Source: an uncultured Oscillospiraceae bacterium (GTDB taxonomy: Bacteria; Bacillota; Clostridia; Oscillospirales; Ruminococcaceae). Taken from it: a stretch of 64,000 nucleotides of DNA. Both the position numbers and the translations under genes were made by a program. The stretch is from the NCBI GenBank assembly GCA_934462925.1, contig CAKSIT010000010.1:1-64000 (forward strand), in the 5' to 3' direction. How positions within the stretch are numbered: the stretch's first letter is position 1; every line of letters starts with the position of its first letter. Of the stretch, positions 38,223-46,137 are shown piece by piece. A model generated the notes under the pieces. It saw only the letters and a program-made list of their open reading frames with translations, had not been told where the DNA came from and ran no database searches.

Positions 38223-39062
38223 ATGGGTATCACATTTGGACCGGGCGGCAACTCCGCAAGCTGGGGCAAGCGCAAATTCCCCGAGGACCTGCCCGAATAC
38301 CTGCGCTCTATGGGACTCAACGGCTACGAGGTAGAGTGCGGCAGGGGAGTGCGGCTGTCCGCGCGGGCGGGGCTTCTGCCCGAGATAGCGCGGGAGAACG
38401 GCATATACGTTACGCTGCACGCGCCGTATTTCATCTCGCTGTCTTCCGTGGAGGAGGAAAAGCGCGACAAGAGCGTTGAGTATATCCTCCAGTCCGCGCA
38501 GGCGGCGAGGACGGTGGGCGCGCAGAAGATAGTGGTGCATTCGGGAAGCTGCTCGAAAATAAGCCGCAGCGAGGCTCTGTACCTTGCAAAGCAGACCCTT
38601 ACAAAGGCGCAGGCGGCGCTTGACGAAAACGGCTATTCAGACATAATCATCTGCCCCGAAACCATGGGCAAGATAAATCAGCTCGGCACGCTTTCCGAGG
38701 TACTCGAGCTGTGCGGGGTGGACGAGCGCTTTCTGCCCACGGTGGACTTCGGCCACCTTAACGCGCGCACGCTGGGCGGTATAAAGTCGCGCGAGGACTA
38801 CGCGCGTATGCTCGACGAGATAGAAAGCGCGCTCGGGCATGACAGGCTGTGCAGAATGCACATACATTTCAGCAAGATAGAGTACACCGCGGGCGGCGAG
38901 AAGCGCCACCTCACCTTTGCGGACGAGGTTTACGGCCCGCAGTTCGAGCCGCTTATGGAGGAGCTTGCAAAGCGCGCAGTGTCCCCCTCGGTGATATGCG
39001 AGAGCGACGGCACGCAGGCGGAGGACGCCGCGCAGATGAAGCGCTTCTACGAGTCGCTGTAA
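38223..39062 (+). CDS. Endonuclease IV-like TIM-barrel protein
   Basis: 279 residues from ATG 38223 (AAAGGAAATAGT upstream). Most metal positions of the AP endonuclease IV fold are recognisable: TLHAPYF, VVHSGS, CPETMG, TVDFGHLNA, MHIHFS and CESDG. The usual Asp-Arg-His triplet reads Lys-Arg-His (EKRHLTF), so one zinc ligand appears changed. It could be a true AP endonuclease or a related TIM-barrel enzyme of another function. Coupled to yqeG upstream and followed after 11 bases by an unknown gene. Confidence 0.75.
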   Translation: MGITFGPGGNSASWGKRKFPEDLPEYLRSMGLNGYEVECGRGVRLSARAGLLPEIARENGIYVTLHAPYFISLSSVEEEKRDKSVEYILQSAQAARTVGAQKIVVHSGSCSKISRSEALYLAKQTLTKAQAALDENGYSDIIICPETMGKINQLGTLSEVLELCGVDERFLPTVDFGHLNARTLGGIKSREDYARMLDEIESALGHDRLCRMHIHFSKIEYTAGGEKRHLTFADEVYGPQFEPLMEELAKRAVSPSVICESDGTQAEDAAQMKRFYESL

Positions 39063-39073
39063 AGGAAGATAGC

Positions 39074-40147
39074 ATGGGCTGTGTGTATATGAACAAGGAG
39101 CTGTCGGACGCTATTTCGTGCGTAAACCAGCAGGTGCTGTGCTATCTCACCGCGTGCGAGCGCGAACAGTGCTGCCATAATACGGCTGAAAAGGCGATAA
39201 CCGACGACCTTATGCCGAGGGTGGAGGAGCTTCTCGCCGAGGACGCGATGAACGGCGGCGAACATCCTATGGCGCGCAAGCTGTATCAGGGGCAGACGGG
39301 GCTGTTTTTCAACGGCAACGCATACCTTGTGAATTACACCTTTGCAAAGGGCGTTCTGTGCGAGGCGTACCATAAAGCGGGCGTGCTGCCGATAAACGAC
39401 GCGCGCACGGTGCAGTACGAGAGCGACAGGCTGCTTGACATGACGGAGGATTTATGCGGCGGAATGAAGCTCTGGGATTTCGCGAAAAAGTACCGCCGCA
39501 ACATACCGCTAATCGGGCGGGACAAGCTTATAAACGGGCTTGGGCTTGCGCTGCAGCGCACGGCGGAGCGCGGCTTCCCCGAAAACGAGCTTGTGGACTT
39601 GTTCGCATACCAAAACGGCGTTACGCTTTGGGTCACCGCCGACAAAAAGGCGATGGACAGCACGCTATATATGTTTATCATGAGCAACTGTCAGGCGCTG
39701 GACATGGGCAGGCCGCGCATTGATAACTGCGGGCTGTATGTGGGCGCGCCCGTGGCGCGGTACGACGTTACATACTGCTTTAAGCTTGCAGACCCGCAGC
39801 GCTCTAAGGACAGAATGAAGCTTGAGGCGCAAATCGACCTTGTATACGAGGCGGGCGAGCATTCGCGCAAGGTGCGGGACATCACGGTGGAGTTCACCGA
39901 GGAGGAGTCCGCGAAGATATGCGCCTATATGAAACGCAGATATTTCCCCGTAAAGATGCCGGGAAAGCCGCACGGCGTTCCCGTATCGCTAGGGGAGGAG
40001 TTTTGCGACAACTATTACCTTGAGCATGGCACTGAGGAACAAAAGCGCGCGGTAAAGGACAAGTGGGCTTCTACGGACGCTGCCTACAGGCGTATGCTGG
40101 AGCTTGCCGAGCGCAACAAAAAAGGAACACAGGGGGTAGGCACATGA
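39074..40147 (+). CDS. Conserved hypothetical protein, 357 residues
   Basis: Not recognised. A soluble, slightly acidic protein with no signal peptide, membrane segment or known motif. Several Cys lie near the start (CVNQQVLCYLTACEREQCC). Codon use matches the neighbours, and the frame is bounded by AAGGAAG upstream of ATG 39074 and an ATGA overlap with aroQ, so it is certainly translated. It lies in an operon-like run (yqeG, endonuclease IV-like, this gene, aroQ, M24 peptidase). No function is proposed. Confidence 0.75.
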   Translation: MGCVYMNKELSDAISCVNQQVLCYLTACEREQCCHNTAEKAITDDLMPRVEELLAEDAMNGGEHPMARKLYQGQTGLFFNGNAYLVNYTFAKGVLCEAYHKAGVLPINDARTVQYESDRLLDMTEDLCGGMKLWDFAKKYRRNIPLIGRDKLINGLGLALQRTAERGFPENELVDLFAYQNGVTLWVTADKKAMDSTLYMFIMSNCQALDMGRPRIDNCGLYVGAPVARYDVTYCFKLADPQRSKDRMKLEAQIDLVYEAGEHSRKVRDITVEFTEEESAKICAYMKRRYFPVKMPGKPHGVPVSLGEEFCDNYYLEHGTEEQKRAVKDKWASTDAAYRRMLELAERNKKGTQGVGT

Positions 40148-40596
40148 AAAAGATACTGGTGATGAACGGTCCGAATCTCAACCTTTTGGGCGAGCGCGAG
40201 CCTGCGATTTACGGCGGCGAAACGCTCGTTTCGATAAACGATGAGATACTGGACGCGGGCGGCAGAATGGGCTTTGAGGTGGTATTCTTCCAGTCCAACA
40301 GCGAGGGCGGGCTTATTGACAGGCTGCACGAGGCGCGCCTTGACTGCGCGGGCGTGGTGCTGAACGCCGGCGCGTACACCCACTACAGCTACGCGCTGCG
40401 CGACGCCATTGCGGCGGTGAAGATACCCGTTATCGAGGTTCACCTGTCCAACGTGAACGGCCGCGACGAGTTCAGGAAAACGAGCGTTATTGCGCCCGTG
40501 TGCCGCGGAACTATAGCGGGTTTCGGCAAGTACAGCTACATACTCGGGCTGCACGCGCTCGCGCATATCCTCGGAGGCGGCGATGGAGCGGCTTGA
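40144..40596 (+). CDS. aroQ: 3-dehydroquinate dehydratase, type II
   Basis: Third step of the shikimate pathway. 150 residues from ATG 40144, with the family start MKKILVMNGPNLNLLGERE. Other conserved parts are FFQSNSEGGLIDRLHEA, NAGAYTHYSYALRDAI and the EVHLSNVNGRDEFRKTSV loop. The catalytic Tyr of the N-terminal loop sits in AIYGGET. The start overlaps the preceding stop (ATGA) and the end overlaps the M24 peptidase by 14 bases. Confidence 0.96.
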   Translation: MKKILVMNGPNLNLLGEREPAIYGGETLVSINDEILDAGGRMGFEVVFFQSNSEGGLIDRLHEARLDCAGVVLNAGAYTHYSYALRDAIAAVKIPVIEVHLSNVNGRDEFRKTSVIAPVCRGTIAGFGKYSYILGLHALAHILGGGDGAA

Positions 40597-41650
40597 GGAG
40601 CTTGCCGCATGGCTTCCGCCGAGAACGGCGGCGCTTGTAACGTCCGCGCTTTCGCGCAGGTATCTGCTGGGGTTTGACTCAGAGGACGGCGTGCTGCTTG
40701 TAACGGGCGAGGAGAGCTACTTTATAATCGACGCGCGGTATTACGACGACGCGTGCGTGCGCGTAAAGGGCGCGCGTGTAATGCTTCTGCGGGATATGCG
40801 CGCGCAGCTGCTGGAGCTTATGGTAACGCACAATGTGCGCAACGTGCTTGTAGAGGCGGACCGCATGACCGTGCGGGAGCTTGCCGCGTACGAGGAGCAG
40901 TTCCACTACGCGCAGTTCGACCGCTCGGACGCGCTTGCGGACAAGCTTGGCATAATGCGCATGATAAAGTCCGCGCAGGAGCTGCGGTGTATATGCGAGG
41001 CGCAGCGCATAGCCGACAGGGCGTTCAGCCGCGTTATGTCGTCGGTAAAGCGCGGCATGACCGAAAAGCAGGTGGCGGCTGCGGTGAACTACTGCCTGCT
41101 CGACGAGGGTTCGGAGGGCATTGCGTTCCCCGTTATGGCGGCCTCGGGTGAGAACTCCGCGCACGCGCACATAAGCCCCACGGACAGGAAACTCGAGCGC
41201 GGGGATTTTCTGGTGCTGGACTTTGGCGCGGTGTACGGCGGTTACTGCTCGGACATGACGCGAACCCTTGCCGTGGGCGCGCCCACCGCGGAGATGGAGG
41301 AAGTCTACAGCGCCGTTGCGAGCGCGCAGAACGACGCGCTGCGCGCTATGGCTGCGGGCCGCGGCAGTAAGCTTGCAGACTCGGTAGCGAGAAGCACGCT
41401 TGGCGCGTGGGGCGGGCTTGACAGGTACTTTACTCACGGGTTAGGCCACGGCGTGGGGCTTGAGGTGCATGAAGCGCCGTTCATCTCGCAGAGCAGCCGC
41501 TCGGTGCTGCGCGCGGGCATGGTAGTCACCGCAGAGCCGGGCGTGTACATCACGGGGCGCTTCGGCGTGAGGATAGAGGACATGGCGCTAGTGACCGAGG
41601 AGGGCGCGCGCGTTATTTCACACAGCACAAAAAAGCTGCTTTGCGTGTAA
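40583..41650 (+). CDS. Xaa-Pro peptidase, M24 family
   Basis: 355 residues, short PepQ/YqhT-like form with a creatinase-type N-domain (1-125) and a pita-bread catalytic domain. All five metal ligands are visible: LDFGAVYGGYCSDMTRT (two Asp), THGLGHGVGLEVHE (His), TAEPGVYI (Glu) and GVRIEDM (Glu). It cleaves proline-containing peptides in the cytosol. In many Firmicutes this gene precedes efp, as here, though a mobile element now lies between them. Confidence 0.92.
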   Translation: MERLEELAAWLPPRTAALVTSALSRRYLLGFDSEDGVLLVTGEESYFIIDARYYDDACVRVKGARVMLLRDMRAQLLELMVTHNVRNVLVEADRMTVRELAAYEEQFHYAQFDRSDALADKLGIMRMIKSAQELRCICEAQRIADRAFSRVMSSVKRGMTEKQVAAAVNYCLLDEGSEGIAFPVMAASGENSAHAHISPTDRKLERGDFLVLDFGAVYGGYCSDMTRTLAVGAPTAEMEEVYSAVASAQNDALRAMAAGRGSKLADSVARSTLGAWGGLDRYFTHGLGHGVGLEVHEAPFISQSSRSVLRAGMVVTAEPGVYITGRFGVRIEDMALVTEEGARVISHSTKKLLCV

Positions 41651-41701
41651 AAGCGGGGGGAATGCTCCGCCCGAAAGCGCACGGAGAGCGGATAATAATA
41701 A

Positions 41702-41931
41702 GGTCACCTCTAAAAACCTTGTTTGAGTGAAAATGTGTATAGCACACCGCCTGCTTCTTTCAACAAGCGAAATTTCTGATGTGACGGCGTCCATGCCGTC
41801 ACTCGGTTATTTCGCTTCGCAACGTCGTGTTGCACCTCCTCGTAAGGCATACAGCCTTACTTCGTCGGCTTTCATCGCATTCGGCGCACTCTACCCATTT
41901 TCCCTTTTCAAACCGGTTTTTAGAGGTTCCC
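41702..41931 (+). mobile_element. MITE-like element, family A, copy 2
   Basis: 230 bp, the same length as the copy at 17806 and about 96 percent identical by eye. Left end GGTCACCTCTAAAAACC, right end GGTTTTTAGAGGTTCCC. The same chain of internal hairpins is present, including TAAGGC-ATACA-GCCTTA at 41843-41859. Inserted between the M24 peptidase and the efp promoter, about 40 bases before the -35 box. AT-rich flanks (AATAATA left, ATAAAAAAA right) make the target duplication ambiguous. The internal frame from GTG 41727 runs 79 codons, past the element end. Confidence 0.85.
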
Positions 41932-41973
41932 ATAAAAAAATGCTGAAAATTTGCGTTTTTTTATAAAAAGGGC

Positions 41974-42002
41974 TTGAAAAAATCGTCCGAATAGGGTAAA
42001 AT
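41974..42002 (+). promoter_or_regulatory. Sigma-A-type promoter of efp
   Basis: TTGAAA (41974-41979), 17-bp spacer, TAAAAT (41997-42002). A leader of about 95 bases separates it from the efp ATG. Confidence 0.7.
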
Positions 42003-42105
42003 AAAAGGGACGGTTTATTATACCATTTGGGAGAGACCTGCGCGCAGAAGCGCGGGCGTTCCGAACAAAGAAAAATTATACCATAAAAATAACGGAGGAC
42101 CTACT

Positions 42106-42666
42106 ATGATTACAGCAGGCGATTTCAGAAACGGCATGACCTTTGAAGAAGAAGGCAACGTAATGCAGATTATCGAGTTCCAGCACGTTAAGCCCGGCAA
42201 GGGCGCGGCGTTCGTAAGAACTAAGGTAAGAAACGTTATCACAGGTTCTGTGGTTGAAAAGACCTACAACCCTTCTGCAAAGTTCCCTACCGCATACGTT
42301 GAGAGAAAGGACATGGAGTACACCTACGCAGACGGCGAGCTGTACCACTTCATGGACCCCGAGACCTACGAGGACGTTCCCGTAAACGCGGCTGACGTTG
42401 GCGACAACTTCAAGTTCGTTAAGGAGAACATGATCTGTAAGGTACTGTCCTACAAGGGCAAGGTATTCGGCGTAGAGCCTCCGAACTTTGTTGAGCTTGA
42501 GGTAACCCAGACCGACCCCGGCTTCGCAGGCAACACCGCGACCAACGCGACAAAGCCCGCTACCCTTGAAACGGGCGCGGAGATACGCGTTCCGCTGTTC
42601 ATCAACGAGGGCGAGCTTATCCGTATCGATACAAGAACGGGCGAGTACATGGAGCGTGTAAAGTAA
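42106..42666 (+). CDS. efp: Elongation factor P
   Basis: 186 residues, standard length; relieves ribosome stalling at polyproline. All three beta-barrel domains are present. The loop that reaches the peptidyl-transferase centre reads KPGKGAAF with Lys at about residue 32, the position that is modified or left bare depending on lineage; no modification enzyme is in the window. It starts with [17 protein letters not shown] and has AACGGAGG upstream. Confidence 0.97.
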   Translation: MITAGDFRNGMTFEEEGNVMQIIEFQHVKPGKGAAFVRTKVRNVITGSVVEKTYNPSAKFPTAYVERKDMEYTYADGELYHFMDPETYEDVPVNAADVGDNFKFVKENMICKVLSYKGKVFGVEPPNFVELEVTQTDPGFAGNTATNATKPATLETGAEIRVPLFINEGELIRIDTRTGEYMERVK

Positions 42667-42706
42667 CGCTTCCCACAGGCATTGATTTCTGAAAGGAATG
42701 ATAAGT

Positions 42707-43111
42707 ATGACTATCAGCGAAAAGGTATCCTACATCAAGGGTCTTGCAGAGGGTCTTGCACTTGACGACTCCACCAAGGAGGGCAGAATAATCGGCGCAA
42801 TGCTCGATGTTCTCACCGATATTGCGGACAACCTTAACGAGGTTGACGAGGAGCTTGACGACGTAGCCTCCGTAATGACAGACATTGAGGAGAGCGTTGC
42901 AGACCTTGAGGACGAGGTTTACGGCGAGTACGAGGACGATGAGGAAGACGACTTCGACGAGGACGACCTCGGCGAGCTGTACGAAACCACCTGCCCCGCG
43001 TGCAACAACACGATTCGCTTTGACTATGAGCAGGCGGAAAAGGGCGGCATGGACTGCCCCAACTGCGGTCAGCACCTCCAGTTTGAGCTTGAGGACGACG
43101 ACGCAGAATAA
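42707..43111 (+). CDS. CD1247-like protein with C-terminal zinc ribbon
   Basis: 134 residues. The helical N-terminal domain (MTISEKVSYIKGLAEGLAL..., about residues 1-65) matches the Firmicute CD1247 N-terminal family. A very acidic stretch (about 65-90) and a four-Cys ribbon CPACNNTIRF...CPNCGQHL follow. Function is unknown. ATG 42707 is preferred over 42698 because GAAAGGA lies nine bases away. It often sits beside efp in Clostridia. Confidence 0.78.
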   Translation: MTISEKVSYIKGLAEGLALDDSTKEGRIIGAMLDVLTDIADNLNEVDEELDDVASVMTDIEESVADLEDEVYGEYEDDEEDDFDEDDLGELYETTCPACNNTIRFDYEQAEKGGMDCPNCGQHLQFELEDDDAE

Positions 43112-43144
43112 CTCAGCATTCTGACAGGAAATACTGACAGATAA

Positions 43145-43180
43145 CGGCGGGTGACTTTGCGTTGCCCGCCGCTTTTATTT
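43145..43180 (+). terminator. Rho-independent terminator
   Basis: CGGCGGG (43145-43151) pairs with CCCGCCG (43165-43171), followed by CTTTTATTTT. Confidence 0.75.
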
Positions 43181-43193
43181 TGAAAGGAACAAC

Positions 43194-44246
43194 ATGAGCT
43201 GGAAGGATAATCTTATAAAGATAGAGCCTTACGTTGCGGGCGAGCAGCCTGCAAAGCGCGACTTCATCAAGCTTAACGCCAATGAGAACCCCTACCCGCC
43301 CTCTCCCGCCGTGACAAGGGCGATAAGGGAGTTTGAAACGGCGAGCGTCAAGCGCTACCCAGACGCTAACGCCACGCCCCTGCTGCGCGCCATAGCGGAT
43401 TACGAGGGGCTTAAGCCCGAAAACGTGTTCGCGGGCAACGGCTCGGACGAGGTGCTGTCGCTGTGCTTCAGGGCGTTTTTTAATTCGGATAAACCTATAA
43501 TCTACCCCGACATCACCTACTCGTTTTACCCGGTGTGGTGCGATGTGCTGCGCATTCCCTACGAAACGATACCTGTTGACGAGAACTTTGAGATAAACGC
43601 GGCGGACTACCGCAGACCGAACGGCGGCGTTGTCATAGCAAACCCCAACGCGCCTACCTCTATCGGACGCGGGCTTGACTTTATCCGCGAGATACTCGAC
43701 GCGAACGGCGAAAGCGTTGTGATTGTAGACGAGGCGTACGTGGACTTCGGCGGGACGACAGCCGTGCCGCTGCTCGCAGAGTACGACAACCTTGTGATAA
43801 CGCGCACGTTCTCAAAGAGCCGCTCCATGGCGGGGCTTCGCATAGGGTACGCGCTTGGCAGCAGGGAGGTCATTTCCGCGATTTTTGCGGCTAAGGACAG
43901 CATGAACTCCTACCCGCTCGACAGCGTGGCTATTGCTGCGGGCGTGGCTTCAATAGGGGACGAGGCGTACTTCCGCGCGACGCTTGCAAAGGTAATGCAA
44001 ACGCGCGAGCGCCTTGCAGGGGAGCTGCGCGCAATGGGCTTTGACGTGAAGAACAGCAGCACCAACTTCCTTTTTGCAAAGCACCCCGAGCGCAGCGCGC
44101 GCGACATTCTCGAATACCTTAAAACGCGCGACATTTACGTGCGTTATTTCAACAAAAAGCGCATTGACGACCACCTGCGCATAACCGTAGGCACAGACGC
44201 GGAAACGGACGCGCTCATTGCCGCGCTTAAGGAGTACCTTGCATGA
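43194..44246 (+). CDS. hisC: Histidinol-phosphate aminotransferase
   Basis: PLP enzyme of histidine synthesis. 350 residues. LNANENPYPPSPAV at the start, VDEAYVDFGG (Asp for the PLP ring), and FSKSRSMAGLRIGYALG with the Schiff-base Lys near residue 208. It stands alone, away from other his genes, so a related aminotransferase role such as CobD-like decarboxylation or aromatic amino acid transamination cannot be excluded. AAAGGAACAAC precedes the ATG. Overlaps the next gene by four bases. Confidence 0.88.
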   Translation: MSWKDNLIKIEPYVAGEQPAKRDFIKLNANENPYPPSPAVTRAIREFETASVKRYPDANATPLLRAIADYEGLKPENVFAGNGSDEVLSLCFRAFFNSDKPIIYPDITYSFYPVWCDVLRIPYETIPVDENFEINAADYRRPNGGVVIANPNAPTSIGRGLDFIREILDANGESVVIVDEAYVDFGGTTAVPLLAEYDNLVITRTFSKSRSMAGLRIGYALGSREVISAIFAAKDSMNSYPLDSVAIAAGVASIGDEAYFRATLAKVMQTRERLAGELRAMGFDVKNSSTNFLFAKHPERSARDILEYLKTRDIYVRYFNKKRIDDHLRITVGTDAETDALIAALKEYLA

Positions 44247-44524
44247 CGGCGGCGGAGCTTATCGGGAAAACGCTGCTGGCCGGGGTAACGCTGCTTGCGG
44301 CGGACGGCACGGAGCGCGGGCGCTTCGAGGTCTACGGCACGGTGATTAACGCCGATGACGAGGACATTGCCATAGAGCGCGCGGACGGCAGCGTGTACGC
44401 GCTCCCGCCCGACCTTGAGGCGGTAGAGCGTGCGGGAAAGGGCGTTTACACCCTGCGCAGCACGGGCGAGCAGGTGACAGCCCCCGACTTTATTGCGGCA
44501 TGGACTGTTACCGAGCGGGAATAA
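44243..44524 (+). CDS. Small conserved hypothetical protein (93 residues)
   Basis: Not recognised. The ATG overlaps the hisC stop (ATGA), so translation is coupled. The sequence looks like a small beta-rich domain (GRFEVYGTVINADDEDIAIER) with no Cys, signal peptide or membrane segment. Such proteins often bind nucleic acid or act as accessory factors, but no claim is made. A bidirectional hairpin follows. Confidence 0.65.
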   Translation: MTAAELIGKTLLAGVTLLAADGTERGRFEVYGTVINADDEDIAIERADGSVYALPPDLEAVERAGKGVYTLRSTGEQVTAPDFIAAWTVTERE

Positions 44525-44548
44525 CACGCGGCGTAAATAACACAGAAT

Positions 44549-44578
44549 AACGGCGGCACGCTTTGTTGTGCCGCCGTT
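44549..44578. terminator. Bidirectional hairpin between convergent genes
   Basis: AACGGCGGCAC (44549-44559) pairs perfectly with GTGCCGCCGTT (44568-44578). It separates the plus-strand hisC transcript from the minus-strand diguanylate cyclase gene. Confidence 0.75.
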
Positions 44579-44581
44579 CGT

Positions 44582-45856
44582 TTATTCGGTAATGTCCGCC
44601 GTTTCTCCTGCGGGAATTTCCGTCACGACTCTGTTCCTGCCGTGGTTTTTGCCGTAGTATAGCCGCTCGTCCGCCGTGTTTACAAGCGCCTCGTAGCTCT
44701 GCGCGCCGTTGTACTGCGCCGTGCCGAACGTCATTGTAACTGGAATGCTCTGCCCCTCGTACTCGCAGCGGTAGGCTGAAAGCTCCTCCATAGCGCGCTG
44801 CGCCGCCCTGTACGCCGCCTCGGGGTCGTTTCCGCCGAACGCCATCAGGAACTCTTCGCCGCCCCAGCGCGACACCATGCCGCCCTCAGCGCAGCGCGTG
44901 AGAATGCGTGCAACGTCCTTAAGCACCTCGTCGCCGCAGGCGTGGCCGTAGCGGTCGTTAAAGTGCTTGAAAAAGTCGATGTCGCCAAGCGCCACGCTGA
45001 ACGCCTGCCCCTCGCCGTCGGCAAGCTCCTTAAGCTCCGCAAGGCGTATGTTGCACGCGCGGCGGTTGAAAAGCCCTGTCAGCGGGTCTGTGGAGATAAG
45101 GCTGCGAAGCGACCGCTGGAGCTTCACCGCAGAGCGCCCCATGCTGCCAAGCTCGTCGTCGCGCGAGGTAAGGCGCGAATCCACGGGGCATTCGGTGTCG
45201 CCGTCCGCAACGCGGTTAAGGAAGCTTGCCGCGCTGTTTACAGCGCCTACCATGCGCCGCGCGAAAATCACGCAGCACGCGCCCGCAATAAGCGTACCCA
45301 CGCCCGCGATACCGAGCGACTGCGCCACCATGCGCGCGAGTATCCTCTCGACGTCGCTGCGGCTTTTGCCCGCGAACGCCATGCCCGTGATAGCGCCCGT
45401 AGCGCTGTGCAGCGGCATATAGTAGCCGAAATACGGCGTGCCGTTTACCTCGACGTGGTCGGAGTAGTATATCCTGCCGCCTGCAAGCACCTCGTCCACT
45501 ACCTCCTGCGAAGCCTTAGTGCCGATAGCGCGCGCACCGTCCTCGTTGCGCACGGTGGTAATGCTGCGCGTGTCGCCGTTGAAAAGCGTTATGTCGATGC
45601 TGGTGCGGGCGCTTATGCTGTCAAACATATCCTCGCTGCCCGTAAACACGCCGTCGCTGTCGCTGGTGAGCGACACAAGCTCGCACACGCACACGCACAT
45701 TCCCTTAAGCTCGTTAAATACCTCGCTGTAAATGCCATTGTAGCGGGAAACCGCCATATATGTCGAAATCACCGCAGACAGCGCCAACAGCGGAATTACG
45801 CCCACCGCCACAATTTTGCCGATAAGGCTGCCGTGCCTGCCCGTTGATTCTCCCAT
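44582..45856 (-). CDS. Membrane diguanylate cyclase (dCache-like sensor, HAMP, GGDEF)
   Basis: Makes cyclic di-GMP from GTP. 424 residues from ATG 45856. The frame is open further upstream (ATG 45976 and 45940), but a promoter with its -10 at 45947-45952 would place the transcript start at about 45940, so the inner start is favoured. TM1 (KIVAVGVIPLLALSAVIS) and TM2 (GIAGVGTLIAGACCVIFA) bracket an extracellular sensor with IYYSDHVEVNGTPYFGYYMPL, as in single Cache domains. A HAMP-like linker and a GGDEF domain follow, with DPLTGLFNRRA, DIDFFKHFND and active-site SRWGGEEFL. The upstream RxxD inhibitory site is not evident. Confidence 0.88.
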   Translation of the reverse strand: MGESTGRHGSLIGKIVAVGVIPLLALSAVISTYMAVSRYNGIYSEVFNELKGMCVCVCELVSLTSDSDGVFTGSEDMFDSISARTSIDITLFNGDTRSITTVRNEDGARAIGTKASQEVVDEVLAGGRIYYSDHVEVNGTPYFGYYMPLHSATGAITGMAFAGKSRSDVERILARMVAQSLGIAGVGTLIAGACCVIFARRMVGAVNSAASFLNRVADGDTECPVDSRLTSRDDELGSMGRSAVKLQRSLRSLISTDPLTGLFNRRACNIRLAELKELADGEGQAFSVALGDIDFFKHFNDRYGHACGDEVLKDVARILTRCAEGGMVSRWGGEEFLMAFGGNDPEAAYRAAQRAMEELSAYRCEYEGQSIPVTMTFGTAQYNGAQSYEALVNTADERLYYGKNHGRNRVVTEIPAGETADITE

Positions 45857-45946
45857 GCGCTCACGCTCCGTTCTGCCGCTTCCCTGCGGCGTTCGCGTGG
45901 AAGCCTTTCCCGCCGTAAACGCGGCGGTAGAATCCACCATATACTT

Positions 45947-45976
45947 ATTATAGCAAAGGCAGCCTCGTTTTGTCAA
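45947..45976 (-). promoter_or_regulatory. Sigma-A promoter of the diguanylate cyclase gene
   Basis: On the minus strand: TTGACA (45976-45971), 18-bp spacer, TATAAT (45952-45947). The expected start point is close to 45940. Confidence 0.75.
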
Positions 45977-46101
45977 TCTATAACCATTTTATGACAGCAT
46001 TTTTGGCGGCGCATACAAAAATAAGGGCGAAAAATGGACAATTTGACAAAAGCCGCTAGTGAAAACGTTACAGCAGCGCGTTGCCGCCAAAACGCGCAAA
46101 A

Positions 46102-46130
46102 TTCCCGCCGCATTACAAATACGGCGGGAA
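46102..46130 (-). terminator. Terminator of the GH43 gene
   Basis: TTCCCGCCG (46102-46110) pairs with CGGCGGGAA (46122-46130). Read on the minus strand it is followed by TTTTGCGCGTTTTGG. Confidence 0.7.
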
Positions 46131-46137
46131 AAGCGTT

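Noticed and set aside
44942..45847. 301-codon plus-strand frame
   Set aside because: Antisense of the diguanylate cyclase, whose motifs are unmistakable.
45857..45976. Longer N-terminus for the diguanylate cyclase (ATG 45976 or 45940)
   Set aside because: These codons overlap the -35/-10 promoter or the expected transcript start, and lack a ribosome binding site.
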